A stretch of 64,000 nucleotides of DNA, from the NCBI GenBank assembly GCA_016744435.1, contig JADGEJ010000008.1, positions 1 to 64,000 of the forward strand, given 5' to 3'. Origin of the DNA: Lentibacter sp. GTDB lineage: Bacteria; Pseudomonadota; Alphaproteobacteria; Rhodobacterales; Rhodobacteraceae. Of this stretch, positions 63,729-64,000 are shown piece after piece. The stretch's first letter is position 1, and each line of letters opens with the position of its first letter. Under the pieces are notes generated by a model. That model searched no databases and was not told the DNA's origin. It worked only from the letters and a program-made list of their open reading frames with translations. A program made the translations under genes and the position numbers.

Positions 63729-64000
63729 ATGACGGTAGAACAACTTGAAGGTTTGCGACGCGGGCTGCTTGGCTTAACGGGGCTGAGTTGCGTTTCATAC
63801 GCGCTATTGGCCGTGCTGCAAAACAGGCCTGACCCGTTCTACTGGTGGGTGCCGATGAGCTTTGGTATTCTTGCTGCGGTTCTGATCACGGCGGGTATAT
63901 TTGCTGCCGGGCGAAACGTGGCCTTACAGGCGACTGACGAGTTGTACCGCGCCACCAACATGCGCGCGGCCAGCCAAGCTTACTGGGTGTCGCTGGCGCT
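63729..64000 (+). CDS. Membrane protein, DUF2178-like (3' end cut by window)
   Basis: The visible 90 codons start at the ATG at 63729 after GGGAG. They encode two membrane segments (GLLGLTGLSCVSYALLAVL; then SFGILAAVLITAGIFAAG) and a cytoplasmic-side ATDELYRATNMRAASQAYWV stretch. This pattern resembles DUF2178-type small membrane proteins often paired with an XRE-type regulator, but the call is tentative. The gene continues beyond the window. Two operators precede it. Confidence 0.6.
   Translation, partial: MTVEQLEGLRRGLLGLTGLSCVSYALLAVLQNRPDPFYWWVPMSFGILAAVLITAGIFAAGRNVALQATDELYRATNMRAASQAYWVSLA

Overview
The window is a GC-rich bacterial chromosome segment, almost certainly from a marine alphaproteobacterium of the Roseobacter group (Rhodobacteraceae). 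The evidence is a DMSP lyase gene (dddP), a three-gene pdhABC cluster in which E1-beta carries its own lipoyl domain, a bacterial arginyl-tRNA-protein (leucyl)transferase, a non-pyrrolysine MttB-family methyltransferase, two Hint-domain proteins, and roseobacter-like gene order throughout. Most of it is core genome. No CRISPR array, prophage, plasmid backbone or complete insertion sequence is visible.

Layout. 1-5.2 kb: the end of a small repeat element, bpt, a LOG-family hydrolase, a LysM protein and an Atm1-type ABC exporter. 5.2-10.4 kb: an RND efflux pair with an operator-like palindrome upstream. 10.6-14.3 kb: the YfgM/BamB/Der block (outer-membrane assembly and ribosome GTPase). 14.7-23.1 kb: serS, then yajC-secD-secF-tauE-Mth938-ccmABCDG (protein export and cytochrome c maturation), with a 52-codon ccmD. 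23.1-27.4 kb: a decayed hydrolase-OsmC gene, a LuxR-type regulator without luxI, a secreted DUF995-like protein, dddP and a lytic transglycosylase. 27.5-32.4 kb: an Hsp70-like protein, glnB-glnA and a bifunctional NAD(P)HX repair enzyme. 32.4-34.7 kb: a small accessory patch around tRNA-Leu, with two Hint-domain genes (one frameshifted) and an IS3-type transposase relic. 34.9-43.6 kb: trmD-rplS-rpmE, a retropepsin-like protease, MarC, an ABC-F protein, Bcr-type MFS, ndk, a TfoX-C protein, two tRNA-Asp genes and a glycosyltransferase. 43.8-52.5 kb: pdhABC with ftsB, a thioesterase, pgk, two cyclophilins and a DUF3179 protein. 52.6-64 kb: two paralogous small membrane proteins (one split by a repeat element), an MttB-like methyltransferase, a TPM-domain protein, cspA, an unrecognised zincin, an aminotransferase, an MFS transporter, cysS, cimA and the start of a membrane protein behind two perfect operators.

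The most informative observations are these. A 260-bp MITE-like element sits at a duplicated CTAG inside a small membrane-protein gene, and in-silico removal restores an uninterrupted 83-codon frame. A 25-bp perfect inverted repeat between cysS and cimA reaches to the cimA Shine-Dalgarno and competes with local hairpins. Two TGTAAC-N6-GTTACA palindromes are spaced 32 bp apart over a promoter. Several conserved genes (nnr, cysS, a glycosyltransferase) contain internal patches of clearly different base composition, suggesting recombination. Several degraded genes can be explained base by base. I see no obvious large new multi-gene system. All calls come from reading the sequence; no database search was possible.
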